Source: Rhodocyclaceae bacterium
GTDB taxonomy: Bacteria; Pseudomonadota; Gammaproteobacteria; Burkholderiales; Rhodocyclaceae
Length of the DNA stretch: 35,927 bases
Direction of reading: 5' to 3'
Assembly: GCA_019455325.1 (NCBI GenBank)
Contig: JACFMQ010000023.1
Location: 1-35,927 of the forward strand
The notes under the pieces are model-generated. The model was not told the DNA's origin. It searched no databases and worked only from the letters and a program-made list of their open reading frames with translations. Positions 24,982 through 35,700 of this stretch are shown piece by piece (positions within the stretch are counted from its first letter, which is position 1; every line of letters begins with the position of its first letter). The position numbers and the translations under genes were made by a program.

Positions 24982-24996
24982 GCCTTTGAAAAAGGC
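24982..24996 (-). promoter_or_regulatory. Leader hairpin of typA
   Basis: GCCTTT and AAAGGC form a perfect 6-bp stem with a 3-nt loop in the short 5' leader, just before the ribosome-binding region. It could modulate translation; this is not demonstrable from sequence. Confidence 0.3.
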
Positions 24997-25000
24997 GGTA

Positions 25001-25009
25001 ATTCTAGCA
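25001..25009 (-). promoter_or_regulatory. Extended -10 promoter of typA
   Basis: On the minus strand TGC-TAGAAT forms an extended -10 about 35 nt before the typA start. The -35 region is poor (AAAAAC), as is common with extended -10 promoters. Confidence 0.45.
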
Positions 25010-25024
25010 CAGGCGGGGGCTCTG

Positions 25025-25041
25025 TTTTTGCACTGCAAAAA
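25025..25041. other. AT-rich perfect dyad between ygiQ and typA
   Basis: TTTTTGCA and TGCAAAAA form 8-bp arms around a single C. It lies downstream of the YgiQ-type gene (minus strand) and overlaps the expected -35 region of typA, so it may be an operator or may help end upstream transcription. Confidence 0.35.
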
Positions 25042-25113
25042 CTATTTTCGGCGCTCGGGCGCAGGCCGTGCGCCGCCGTCGGACGCACGCGCCCGGCCGG
25101 CCGGCGAAGACGC

Positions 25114-27429
<2,316 letters not shown>

Positions 27430-27533
27430 CGCAGGGGGTGATCCGGAAAAATGCGCGGCGGGCGCCGAAAGGCGCACGCAAAGGCGCGACATTGTATCCG
27501 ACCGCGCCGGCCGGCGGCGATTCCCGCGCCGGC

Positions 27534-28232
27534 TCAGCCGGAAACGCGTTCCAGCCGGTAGCCGTGCCCGTAGACGGTGGTCAGTTGCCAGCCGCTCGTC
27601 GGTTCCAGCCCGAGCTTGCGGCGCAGGCGGCTGACGTGCGTGTCCACGGTGCGCGTATCGATGTCCACGCCGACCTCCCAGACCCGTTCGAGCAGGGTCT
27701 GCCGGTTGAACAGCGTGCCCAGGTTGCGCAGGAGCAGCAGCGCGAGGTCGAACTCCTTGCCGGTGAGCGCCACCGGCCGGCGGTCGACGAAGGCGGCGCG
27801 CGCCGCCGGATCGAGCGAGATGTTGCCGATCGTCACCGGCGCCGGGTCCGGCGCCGAGGCGCCGAGCACCGACTTGCGGCGGATCAGCGCCTCGATGCGC
27901 GCCGCCAGCTCGACGTAGCGGATCGGCTTGCAGACGTAGTCGTCGGCGCCGAGGCGGAGCATGGCGGCGACGTCGCTCTCGGCGACGCGGGCGGTGACGA
28001 AGATCACCGGCAGCGACCAGCCGAAGCGCTTGCGCACCCAGCCGAGCAGTTCGTCGCCGGAGCCGTCGGGCAGGATCCAGTCCATCAGCAGCAGGTCGAA
28101 GGACTGCGCCTCCAGCCCTTCACGGAAGGACTGGGCGTTGGGAAAGACGACGCCGTCGTGGCCAAGCTCCTCGATCATCGTCTGGAGCAGCATGGCCTGG
28201 CTGCGGGAATCCTCAAGTATCGCAAATCGCAT
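27534..28232 (-). CDS. OmpR/PhoB-type response regulator
   Basis: This 232-aa two-domain regulator has a receiver domain (1-120) with acidic pocket E7-D8, phospho-acceptor Asp51 ([12 protein letters not shown]), Thr in FVTAR and Lys in CKPIR. The winged-helix DNA-binding domain (about 130-230) carries [13 protein letters not shown] and [15 protein letters not shown]. It lies 54 nt downstream of the receiver-GGDEF gene on the same strand, so the two may share a transcript and a histidine kinase located elsewhere. No kinase gene is in the window. Target promoters are unknown. Confidence 0.92.
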   Translation of the reverse strand: MRFAILEDSRSQAMLLQTMIEELGHDGVVFPNAQSFREGLEAQSFDLLLMDWILPDGSGDELLGWVRKRFGWSLPVIFVTARVAESDVAAMLRLGADDYVCKPIRYVELAARIEALIRRKSVLGASAPDPAPVTIGNISLDPAARAAFVDRRPVALTGKEFDLALLLLRNLGTLFNRQTLLERVWEVGVDIDTRTVDTHVSRLRRKLGLEPTSGWQLTTVYGHGYRLERVSG

Positions 28233-28286
28233 GGGGCGGATTATTTCACGATTTCACCGGCGGCGGGCAGCGGGCGGGATATCGGG

Positions 28287-29927
28287 TCAGGCCGTCTCCG
28301 CCGCGGCGCACTGCTTCTCGCAGGCGCAGACCACCCGGTTGCGCCCCCGGCGCTTGGCTTCGAGCAGCGCCCGGTCGGCGGCCTCGGTGAGTTCGCCGGC
28401 GGTCGGGCAGTGCAGCGTACACGCCACGCCGGCGCTGAAGGCGGCGAACAGCGTGCCCTCGTTGTGCGCGTGCGGCAGCGTCGAGAAATCGCGGCGGATG
28501 CGCTCGATCACCGCCCGCACGCGGTCCGGCGGCGCGTCCGGCAGCGCCAGGATGAATTCCTCGCCGCCGTAGCGGCCGATCATGTCGGTGGCGCGCAGCC
28601 GCCCCTTGAGCAGCCAGGCGAGGTTGCGGATCACCTGGTCGCCGACCGGATGGCCGTAGGTGTCGTTGACCGACTTGAAATGGTCGATGTCGATCATCGC
28701 CACGCACAGGCTGCCGTGCGCCGGCAGCGAGTCCACCATCGCCTTCAGCCGCGCCTTCGACGCGGTGTGGTTGAGCAGCCCGGTCAGGCCGTCGGTGCGC
28801 GTCGAGCGCAGCGCCTCGCGGTAGCGCTCGATCTTGGTGCGCACCACCGCCGCCAGCACCACCGGGTTGAAGGGCTTGGTCAGGAACTGGTCGCCGCCCA
28901 GGCGCAGCGCCTCGACCTGCATGCCGATGTCCGACTCGGAGGACAGATAGACGATGGGCAGCGCCTGATAGCCGGACACCTGGCGCAGCACGCGCGTCGC
29001 CTCGACGCCGTTGAAGCGCGGCATGTACATGTCCATCAGCACCAGATCCGGCCGGTAGTTGCCGACGGCGTCGAGCAGCGTGCCCGGATCGGCGACGACG
29101 ATGCTGTCGATGCCGTGCTCGGCCAGCGTGCGCTGGATGACGACGGCGGCGACGCGCGAATCCTCGACGATCAGCACGCGGTATTTCTCCTGCTCGCGCG
29201 TCTGCACCAGGTCGAGGATGCGCGTCAGCACCGACGAACTGCCCTCCTCGCGCGGCACGGTGATGTCGATGCCGGCGCGCATGAGCAGGACGACCGACTC
29301 CATCGCCCGCTCGGCGCCGAGGTAGAACAACTGGCTGGCCGGCACCGCGGCGCGCACCGCGGCGATGCGTTCGAACTGCACCGGCTGCGCCGGCGCCGCG
29401 TCGCCGACGAAGAGCACGGCCAGCGGCTGCTCGGCCTCGGGCAGGACCTCGTCCCAGCCGTAGCGCTGCGGCTGGAAGCCGAAATGCCGAAGTTGCTCGA
29501 CGAGGCCGCCGGTCATCTCGCAGCCGTCGGCGGCGACCACCCAGACCCGGCGCGGCCGCACCCATTCCGGGTCGATCACCGATGACGGCAGATCCTCGCT
29601 GCGCCGCTCGCCGACCGGCTGCCGGGCGAGGGCGATGGCGCCGGAGAGCGCATCCACCTGGCGCTGCAGCGCGGCGATCTCCTGCGCCGCCAGCGGGTGG
29701 CTCTCGGGGTCGCCGAAGCGGGCCAGCGCGGCGTTCTCCAGCCCCTCCGAAATGCGCAGCAGACCGGGCAGGCGCAGGTGGCCGAGCTGCTCGGCGAGGC
29801 TGTTCAGGGCCACCGAGAATTCCACGAACTGCTCGAAGCTCCCCTGGGAGACGTAATCCCGCCAGCGGGCGTCGAACGCGCCGAGGCGCTCGTCAAGACG
29901 ATGCAAGGTAGTCTGCGACACGATCAC
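28287..29927 (-). CDS. Diguanylate cyclase with receiver domain
   Basis: This 546-aa protein has a helical N-terminus (about 1-110) with an Hpt-like appearance but no obvious phospho-His, then a degenerate receiver-like segment (about 130-235), then a complete receiver domain (about 245-365: VLIVEDSR, phospho-Asp in LVLMDMYMPRFNG, Lys in TKPFN), and a GGDEF domain (about 380-535) with GRYGGEEFIL and an intact RxxD site (RATD). This resembles PleD-like regulators: phosphorylation of the receiver would activate cyclic di-GMP synthesis. It is the second cyclase in the window. It is probably an operon with the response regulator downstream. Confidence 0.9.
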   Translation of the reverse strand: MIVSQTTLHRLDERLGAFDARWRDYVSQGSFEQFVEFSVALNSLAEQLGHLRLPGLLRISEGLENAALARFGDPESHPLAAQEIAALQRQVDALSGAIALARQPVGERRSEDLPSSVIDPEWVRPRRVWVVAADGCEMTGGLVEQLRHFGFQPQRYGWDEVLPEAEQPLAVLFVGDAAPAQPVQFERIAAVRAAVPASQLFYLGAERAMESVVLLMRAGIDITVPREEGSSSVLTRILDLVQTREQEKYRVLIVEDSRVAAVVIQRTLAEHGIDSIVVADPGTLLDAVGNYRPDLVLMDMYMPRFNGVEATRVLRQVSGYQALPIVYLSSESDIGMQVEALRLGGDQFLTKPFNPVVLAAVVRTKIERYREALRSTRTDGLTGLLNHTASKARLKAMVDSLPAHGSLCVAMIDIDHFKSVNDTYGHPVGDQVIRNLAWLLKGRLRATDMIGRYGGEEFILALPDAPPDRVRAVIERIRRDFSTLPHAHNEGTLFAAFSAGVACTLHCPTAGELTEAADRALLEAKRRGRNRVVCACEKQCAAAETA

Positions 29928-30001
29928 CGGGCCGAAAGCATAGAGGTCGCATTATGCTCCAAAGGTAGCGCCGGCGAACGCTGCCATGCACAAACCGGGG
30001 C

Positions 30002-32494
30002 TCAGTCGCCCGCCCGCAGCGCCTGCAGCGGCGAGGCGTCGAGCAGGCGCCGGACGGCCAGCCAGCCGGCCGTCGCCACCAGCAGCGCGCCGCCGAGCGC
30101 CGCCGCCGGGAAGGGCCAGAGGCTGGTCGCCACCTCGAAGTCGAAGGCCTTCGCCGCCAGCACGCGGCCGACGACGGCGGCGCCGACGGCGGCGATCGTC
30201 CCGGCCAGCGCGCCGACCGCCGCGAACTCGGCGAGCAGCGCCCGGCGCAACTGCTCGCGGCGGGCGCCGAGCGAGCGCATCACCGCCAGCTCGTAGCGCC
30301 GCTCGGCGAAGGCCGAGCCGAGCGCCGCATAGAGCACGACCAGCCCGGCGGCGAGCGTGAACAGGAAGATGAACTGCACCGCCTTCGCCACCTGGTCGAG
30401 CACCGACTGCAACTGGCGGACGATGGCGGCGACGTCGATCACCGTCACGTTCGGGAATTCGCCGATCAGCCCGTCGATCAGTCCGGCGCGCTCCGGCGGC
30501 AGGTGGAAGCTGGTGATGTAGCTCGCCGGGTAGGGTTCGAGCACGCCCGGCGGCGTCAGCACGAAGAAATTGACGCGCATCGAATCCCAGTCGAGCTTGC
30601 GCAGCCCGACCACCTCGACCGTCACCGGCTCGCCGGCGATGGTGAACTGCAGGCGGTCGCCGACGGCGATGCCGAGCGTCTTCGCCAGCCCCTCCTCGAC
30701 CGACGCGCCCCGCGGATCGTCGGCCGCGAACCAGTGCCCGGCCGTTACCGTGTTGCCCGGCGGCAGGTCGGCGCGCCACGAGAGGTTGAACTCGCGCTCG
30801 ACCAGCCGCTGGGCGCGGTCGTCCGCGTAATCGGCGGCGTGCGTCGGCTGCTCGTTGTGCGCGGTCAGCCGGCCGCGCACCATCGGCGCGAGTTCGGCGT
30901 CGATGCCGGCGGCGCGCAGGTGGCGCTCGACCGCCGCCTTCTGCTCGGGCTGGATGTTGATCAGGAAGCGGTTCGGCGCGTCCGCCGGCATGGCCTTGCG
31001 CCAGGCGTCGAGCAGGTCGCCGCGCGTGGCGGTGAGCAGCAGCAGCGCCATCAGGCCGACGGCCAGCGCGACGATCTGGACGACGCTGCCGAGCGCGCGC
31101 CGCTCCAGGTTGGCCAGCCCGTAGCGCCAGCCGAAGCCGGCCGCCGCGTGCGCGCCGCCGCGCAGGCCGGCGGCCAGCCGGATCGCCAGCCGCGCGACCA
31201 GCGCGAAGACGAGGAGCGCGCCGAGGAAGCCGCCGACCACCCAGGCGCCGAGCACCGCCTCGCCGGCCACCCAGAACATGGCGCCGGCGAGCGCCGAGAG
31301 GCCAAGCAGGTAGCCGCCGACCAGGGCGCCGGCCGGCGGCCCGAACTCGCGGCGCAGCACGCGCACCGTCGGCACCTGGCGCAGTTGCAGCAGGGGCGGC
31401 ACGGCAAAGCCGAAGAGCAGCAGCAGGCCGACCGCCATCCCCTGCCCGGCCGGCAGCCAGGACGGCGGCGGCAGCGGCGTCGCCAGCAGTTCGGCGAGCC
31501 AGGCGTGCAGCGCGAAATGGCCGAGGTAGCCGAGCAGGCAGCCGACCGCCGAGGCGACGAGGCCGAGCAGCGCGAACTGCGCGAGGTAGGCGGCAAGCAG
31601 GAAGCCCTGCGTCGCGCCGAGGCAACGCATCACCGCGCAGGGGTCGAGGTGGCGCTGGCTGTAGCGGCGCGCGGCGAGCGCCACGGCGACGGCGGCGAGC
31701 ACCACGGTGAGCAGCGCCGAGAGGCCGAGGAAGCGCTGCGCCCGTTCGAGCGCGGTGCGGATCTCCGGCCGGCCGGTGCGCGCGTCCTCGATATGCTGGC
31801 CGCGGCCGAGGCGGTCTTCCGCCCAGTTCTGGAAGTCGCGCACCGCCTTCGCCTCGCCGGCGACGAGCAGGCGGTAGGCGACGCGGCTGCCGACCTGGAC
31901 CAGGCCGGTGGCCTCCAGGTCGTCGAGGTTCATCATCAGGCGCGGCGCGACGCTGAAGAAATTGACGCCGCGGTCCGGCTCCAGCGTCAGCACGCCGCCG
32001 ACGGTCAACCGCGTGCGGCCGACGGCGAGCGCGTCGCCGACCTTCAAGGCCAGCGCGGAGGCCAGCCGTTCGTCCACCCACACCGCGCCGGCCGGCGGAA
32101 TCCCCGGCGCCGGCGCGTCCGGCGAATTCACCGCCGGCGCCAGCCGCAGGCCGCCGCGCAGCGGATAGCCGGGGGCCACCGCCTTCACCTCGGAGAGCTG
32201 CGCCCGTCCGTCGTGCAGCACCATGCTCGGGAAGGCGCGCGTCTCGGACAGCGCCAGCCCGCGCCGCGCCGCCTCGTCGCGCATCGCCGCCGGCCACGGC
32301 TGGTCGGCGGTGAGTAGCAGATCGGCGCCGAGCAGTTGATGCGCCTCGCGTTCGAGGGCCTGGCGCACGCGGTCGGCGAAGAAGCCGACGGCCGAGAGCG
32401 CGGCGACGGCGACGACCATCGCCGCCACCAGCAGGCGCAGCTCGCCGGCGCGCAGGTCGCGGCGCAGCAGGCGGAGGGGGAAGGAGAGGTTCAC
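30002..32494 (-). CDS. ABC transporter permease, FtsX/MacB-like (YbbP type)
   Basis: This protein of about 830 aa has ten or so membrane segments in two FtsX-type modules: one helix near the N-terminus, a large periplasmic domain, then helices around 260-330, 345-470 and 690-820. It resembles the YbbP-type permeases, which with a YbbA/LolD-class ATPase form export or release machines without a substrate-specific channel. No ATPase gene is adjacent; a fragment of one lies at 34005-34076. Start GTG 32494 has TAGGTG eight bases upstream; GTG 32503 is the alternative. The product ends in QALRAGD, a typical family end. Confidence 0.85.
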   Translation of the reverse strand: MNLSFPLRLLRRDLRAGELRLLVAAMVVAVAALSAVGFFADRVRQALEREAHQLLGADLLLTADQPWPAAMRDEAARRGLALSETRAFPSMVLHDGRAQLSEVKAVAPGYPLRGGLRLAPAVNSPDAPAPGIPPAGAVWVDERLASALALKVGDALAVGRTRLTVGGVLTLEPDRGVNFFSVAPRLMMNLDDLEATGLVQVGSRVAYRLLVAGEAKAVRDFQNWAEDRLGRGQHIEDARTGRPEIRTALERAQRFLGLSALLTVVLAAVAVALAARRYSQRHLDPCAVMRCLGATQGFLLAAYLAQFALLGLVASAVGCLLGYLGHFALHAWLAELLATPLPPPSWLPAGQGMAVGLLLLFGFAVPPLLQLRQVPTVRVLRREFGPPAGALVGGYLLGLSALAGAMFWVAGEAVLGAWVVGGFLGALLVFALVARLAIRLAAGLRGGAHAAAGFGWRYGLANLERRALGSVVQIVALAVGLMALLLLTATRGDLLDAWRKAMPADAPNRFLINIQPEQKAAVERHLRAAGIDAELAPMVRGRLTAHNEQPTHAADYADDRAQRLVEREFNLSWRADLPPGNTVTAGHWFAADDPRGASVEEGLAKTLGIAVGDRLQFTIAGEPVTVEVVGLRKLDWDSMRVNFFVLTPPGVLEPYPASYITSFHLPPERAGLIDGLIGEFPNVTVIDVAAIVRQLQSVLDQVAKAVQFIFLFTLAAGLVVLYAALGSAFAERRYELAVMRSLGARREQLRRALLAEFAAVGALAGTIAAVGAAVVGRVLAAKAFDFEVATSLWPFPAAALGGALLVATAGWLAVRRLLDASPLQALRAGD

Positions 32495-32505
32495 GATGAA
32501 CACCT

Positions 32506-32601
32506 ACCGCAGAGGCGCAGAGACGCAGAGAATTCGCAGAGAAAACAGGGATTCCCTCGCATCGCTTCGCCTTTCTTTGCGTCCCTCTGCGCCTCTGCGG
32601 T
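32506..32601. repeat. REP-like intergenic inverted repeat
   Basis: Perfect 17-nt arms (32506-32522 and 32585-32601, containing GCAGAGGCGCAGAG) flank 62 nt that pair imperfectly further in (ACGCA...GCGT). It fills the gap between the permease and radA. Repeats built from GCAGAG/CTCTGC words are, from memory, dispersed in many Gram-negative genomes. It could act as a transcript-end structure. Confidence 0.7.
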
Positions 32602-32612
32602 GGACGTTGATT

Positions 32613-33974
32613 TCATTCCAGCCCACGAATCCTCTCCACCGCTTCCTCGACGCGCGACACGGCGACCGTTTCCAGCCCGGCGATCGGTTGCCGCGGCCGG
32701 TTGGCCTCGGGGATCAGCGCGCGCGTGAAGCCGAGCTTGGCCGCTTCCTTCAGCCGTTCCTGGCCGCGCGGCGCCGGCCGGATCTCGCCGGCCAGGCCGA
32801 CCTCGCCGAAGACGATCAGCTTCTCCGGCAGCGGCCGGTTCTTCAAGGACGAGATGATCGCCATCAGCACCGCCAGATCGGCCGCCGGCTCGCTGATGCG
32901 CACGCCGCCGACGGCGTTCACGAACACGTCCTGGTCGAAGCAGACGATGCCGGCATGGCGGTGCAGCACGGCCAGCAGCATGGCCAGCCGCTGCGCCTCC
33001 AGACCGACGGTCAGCCGGCGCGGGTTGCCGTGCGCCTGGTCGACCAGCGCCTGCACCTCGACCAGCAGCGGCCGCGTGCCTTCCTGCGCAACCAGCACGC
33101 AGGAGCCGGGCACCGCCTGCCCGTGCTGCGACAGGAACAGCGCCGACGGATTGCTGACGCCCTTCAGCCCGCGGTCGGTCATGGCGAAGACGCCAAGCTC
33201 GTTCACCGCGCCGAAGCGGTTCTTGCAGGCGCGGATCAGGCGGAAGCTGGAATGCGTGTCGCCCTCGAAGTAGAGCACGGTGTCGACGATGTGTTCGAGC
33301 ACGCGCGGCCCGGCCAGCGCGCCCTCCTTGGTGACGTGGCCGACGAGGACGATGGCGATGCCCGCCGTTTTCGCCAGCCGCGTGAGCTGCGCCGCGCACT
33401 CGCGCACCTGCGCCACCGAGCCCGGCGCCGACGCGAGCTGGTCCGACCACAGCGTCTGGATCGAATCGATCACCGCCACGCGCGGCCTCTCGGCCTGCAG
33501 CACGGCGAGGATCTTCTCCAGGTTGATCTCGGCCAGCAACTGCAGCCGGCGCGCGTCGAGCGCCAAGCGCCGCGCGCGCAGCGCCACCTGCTCGCCCGAC
33601 TCCTCGCCGCTGACGTAGAGCACCGGCTGCGCCGCGGAGAGCGACGACAGCGCCTGCAGCAGCAGCGTGCTCTTGCCGATGCCGGGATCGCCGCCGATGA
33701 GCACGACGCCGCCGGCGACCAGGCCGCCGCCGAGCGCGCGGTCGAACTCGCCGATGCCGGTGGCGATGCGCTCGGCCTCGCGCGCCTCGATGTCGGCCAG
33801 GTTCTGCAGCTTCGCCGGCGGCGCCAGCGACTGGAAGCGGGCGGCCGGCGAAGCCTTCTCCTCGACGGTTTCGACCAGCGCGTTCCACGCGTTGCAGGCC
33901 GGGCACTGGCCCTGCCACTTGGGCTGCGCGGCGCCGCATTCGCTGCAGGTGTAGACGGTTTTCGACTTGCTCAT
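32613..33974 (-). CDS. radA: DNA repair protein RadA
   Basis: This 453-aa protein promotes branch migration during recombinational repair. An N-terminal C4 zinc finger (CSECGAAQPKWQGQCPAC) is followed by the RecA-like ATPase with Walker A GGDPGIGKSTLLLQ, the RadA-specific KNRFGAVNELG motif and a C-terminal Lon-protease-like domain (LTVGLEAQRLAML onward). ATG 33974 is the start because the zinc finger follows at once; the open frame upstream is a remnant of another gene. Full length for the family. It is transcribed toward the permease with the REP-like repeat between. Confidence 0.95.
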   Translation of the reverse strand: MSKSKTVYTCSECGAAQPKWQGQCPACNAWNALVETVEEKASPAARFQSLAPPAKLQNLADIEAREAERIATGIGEFDRALGGGLVAGGVVLIGGDPGIGKSTLLLQALSSLSAAQPVLYVSGEESGEQVALRARRLALDARRLQLLAEINLEKILAVLQAERPRVAVIDSIQTLWSDQLASAPGSVAQVRECAAQLTRLAKTAGIAIVLVGHVTKEGALAGPRVLEHIVDTVLYFEGDTHSSFRLIRACKNRFGAVNELGVFAMTDRGLKGVSNPSALFLSQHGQAVPGSCVLVAQEGTRPLLVEVQALVDQAHGNPRRLTVGLEAQRLAMLLAVLHRHAGIVCFDQDVFVNAVGGVRISEPAADLAVLMAIISSLKNRPLPEKLIVFGEVGLAGEIRPAPRGQERLKEAAKLGFTRALIPEANRPRQPIAGLETVAVSRVEEAVERIRGLE

Positions 33975-34004
33975 GATCCGCGCAGGATACAACAGGCGGG
34001 CAAC

Positions 34005-34076
34005 GGCGACGCCGCGGCCGGCGAAGCGGTAACGGCCCGAGGTCGGCCGGTCGAGGCAGCCGAGCAGGTGCATCAG
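34005..34076 (-). pseudogene. Remnant of an ABC transporter ATPase (MacB/LolD type)
   Basis: In the frame upstream of radA the minus strand encodes LMHLLGCLDRPTSGRY and a few more residues, which matches the stretch just after Walker A in MacB/LolD-type ATPases (usually LMN.LGCLDRPTSG.Y). Only about 24-30 residues remain, with the P-loop itself scrambled (GKWGDMSP). The rest of the gene is missing, so it is a fragment. Confidence 0.7.
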
Positions 34077-34142
34077 CGGCGACATGTCGCCCCACTTTCC
34101 GTAGTGCGTCGTGCCTGCCGTCAACATGGTATCCTGCAAAAA

Positions 34143-34150
34143 GATATATC
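34143..34150. promoter_or_regulatory. Small palindrome upstream of the VapB-like gene
   Basis: GATATATC is a perfect 8-bp palindrome 17 nt before the antitoxin ATG and could be part of an autoregulatory operator or an AT-rich -10 region. No convincing -35 is seen. Confidence 0.25.
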
Positions 34151-34166
34151 ACCTGTGAGGCACGCC

Positions 34167-34409
34167 ATGCATACCGCGAAGATTTTCTGGTCAGGCCGCT
34201 CGCAAGCGGTGCGTCTGCCGAAGGATTTCCGTTTTTCCACCGACGAAGTGCGCATCCGGAAATATGGCGATGCCGTCATCCTCGAACCCATCGTCACCGA
34301 CTGGGCCTGGCTGGATGCCGTCCAGGGGCCGGTGGACGAAGATTTTGCGCAAGCCGCCGAGCAGGAGCCACCCGAGCAGGAGCGTCCGGAACTGGATTTT
34401 TTCCGATGA
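34167..34409 (+). CDS. vapB: VapB-like antitoxin (AbrB/SpoVT fold)
   Basis: This 80-aa protein has an N-terminal swapped-hairpin DNA-binding domain: AKIFWSGRSQAVRLPKDFRF and VRIRKYGDAVILEP are the classic VapB pattern. The acidic C-terminal tail (about 55-80, rich in Glu and Pro) would wrap the toxin. ATG 34167 has GAGG six bases upstream. It overlaps the toxin gene by ATGA, so production is coupled. Role: neutralises VapC and represses the operon. Confidence 0.9.
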   Translation: MHTAKIFWSGRSQAVRLPKDFRFSTDEVRIRKYGDAVILEPIVTDWAWLDAVQGPVDEDFAQAAEQEPPEQERPELDFFR

Positions 34410-34798
34410 AATACCTGCTCGACACCAACGCCCTCATTGCCATCATGAAAGGGAACGCCGGCATGCTCGAACGCTTGCACCAGCATCAGCCGGGCGACTT
34501 CGGCATGCCCTCGGTGGTGGCGCATGAGCTTTATTTCGGCGCCTACCGCAGCCAGCGCGCGAAAGAGAATCTGCGCCGCGTCGAGGCCTTGCGCTTCGAA
34601 CTGCTCGACTTCGAGCGAAAGGATGCCCGTTGCGCCGGACAACTGCGTGCCGTGCTTGCGGCCCAGGGCGCGCCCATCGGCCCCTATGACATTCTGATCG
34701 CCGGCCAGGCCTGGGCACGCGGGCTGACCCTGATCAGCCGGAACGTGCGCGAATTCCAGCGGATCAACCAGATTTCGGTGGAAAACTGGGAGACGTGA
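34406..34798 (+). CDS. vapC: VapC-like PIN-domain toxin
   Basis: This 130-aa endoribonuclease of the PIN fold has conserved acidic residues: Asp6 in YLLDTNALIAI, Glu in VVAHELYFGA and Asp in PYDILIAGQA, followed by LTLISRNVREFQRI. VapC toxins cut initiator tRNA or rRNA when the antitoxin is lost. Length and motifs are intact, so it is likely functional. It follows vapB by ATGA overlap. The 167 bp after it contain no gene except the upstream control region of the next module. Confidence 0.9.
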   Translation: MKYLLDTNALIAIMKGNAGMLERLHQHQPGDFGMPSVVAHELYFGAYRSQRAKENLRRVEALRFELLDFERKDARCAGQLRAVLAAQGAPIGPYDILIAGQAWARGLTLISRNVREFQRINQISVENWET

Positions 34799-34906
34799 GG
34801 CCACGATGCGCAGGGAAAACGATGGAAAATCCGGAAAGCAGCAAAGAGCGCCTCCCCACACGTCGATCCTTCATGACGCGACATCGCTCATGTTCGATTG
34901 CCTGAA

Positions 34907-34923
34907 TACGCGCATTGCGCGTA
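34907..34923. promoter_or_regulatory. Perfect dyad upstream of the second antitoxin
   Basis: TACGCGCA and TGCGCGTA are 8-bp perfect inverted arms around one base, 43 nt before the antitoxin start. Placement and symmetry fit an operator for autoregulation by the antitoxin. Confidence 0.5.
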
Positions 34924-34965
34924 CCGCGCCACAATGCGCTGCAAATGCAACGCAAGGACCCTGAA

Positions 34966-35226
34966 ATGAAAACCGCATCCTTTCCTTCCCTGCGGGTCGA
35001 TCCGCAATTGCGCCAGGACACGGAAAGCGTGCTGAACGACGGTGAAAGCCTGTCGCAGTTCATCGAAAATGCCGTGCGCGACCAGGTGGCGCTGCGCAAG
35101 GCCAATGCCGAATTTCTGGCGCGCGCGCTCGCTTCCCGCGACAAGGCCCGCCAGAGCGGCCGTTACATCGATGCCGGCGAGGTGCTGGACAAACTGCGCA
35201 ATCACCGTCAAGCCGCCAAGGCATGA
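34966..35226 (+). CDS. Antitoxin of YlcI/YnfO or ParD type
   Basis: This 86-aa protein shows FPSLRVDPQLRQ and LNDGESLSQFIENAVRDQV, a ribbon-helix-helix pattern as in YlcI/YnfO and ParD-like antitoxins. A charged C-terminal helix would bind the toxin. Start ATG 34966 has AAGGA eight bases upstream. It overlaps the ParE-like gene by ATGA. The antitoxin itself looks intact although its partner is broken. Confidence 0.75.
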   Translation: MKTASFPSLRVDPQLRQDTESVLNDGESLSQFIENAVRDQVALRKANAEFLARALASRDKARQSGRYIDAGEVLDKLRNHRQAAKA

Positions 35227-35552
35227 GCCCATCCACCGGCCAGTTCACCGTCCGCTTCACCGAGGAAGCCGAAGCGGATCTGCTGCGGCTCTACGACTAT
35301 CTGATCGAACGCGATCCGGGAGGCGACCCTCACCTAGCCGGGCGCGCGCTGGAAGGCATTGCCCAAGGCACCGAAATGCTCCGGCGCTTCCCCTATAGCT
35401 GCCGCAAGGCCGTGCCGGACACCCCTTACCTGCGGGAACTCGTCATCCCCTTCGGCGCATCGGCTACGTCGCCCTGTTCGAGATCGAACCGGGCGACATC
35501 GTCACCGTGCTGGCGGTGCGCCATCAAAGAGAGTCTGATTACCATTGAGTAG
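35223..35552 (+). pseudogene. ParE/RelE-like toxin, frameshifted
   Basis: The first 77 residues are a normal ParE-type toxin (FTVRFTEEAEADLLRLYDYL, ending PYLRELVIPFG). After that the frame gives unrelated Ser/Arg-rich residues. In the next frame the expected end continues at once (RIGYVALFEIEPGDIVTVLA, then VRHQRESDYH, stop at 35546-35548). A one-base loss near 35457 explains this. The toxin is thus inactivated, unless the base loss is a sequencing error. Confidence 0.85.
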
Positions 35553-35572
35553 CGAGGTGGGCGCCCCGCCAT

Positions 35573-35605
35573 CGCGGATGCAGTCGAAGTTCCGCTGCAT
35601 CCGCG
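35573..35605. terminator. Perfect hairpin after the TA module
   Basis: CGCGGATGCAG and CTGCATCCGCG are perfect 11-bp arms around an 11-nt loop, between the converging toxin gene and receptor remnants. There is no T-tract on either side, so it may act as a bidirectional, Rho-type or processing end. Confidence 0.4.
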
Positions 35606-35621
35606 AGGCGGAAACGTGGAT

Positions 35622-35690
35622 TCAGAGCGGGTACTTCAGCGTGGCCATCAACTTCCGTGGCGCACCATATGAAGTCGGACGATCCATGGC
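35622..35690 (-). pseudogene. C-terminal remnant of a TonB-dependent receptor (first copy)
   Basis: On the minus strand the frame ending at 35622-35624 reads DRPTSYGAPRKLMATLKYPL and a stop, the typical last beta-strand of a TonB-dependent receptor. Upstream it is unrelated sequence and lies in a different frame from the adjacent receptor end, so it is a fragment. Confidence 0.65.
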
Positions 35691-35700
35691 ACCGCTGCGC

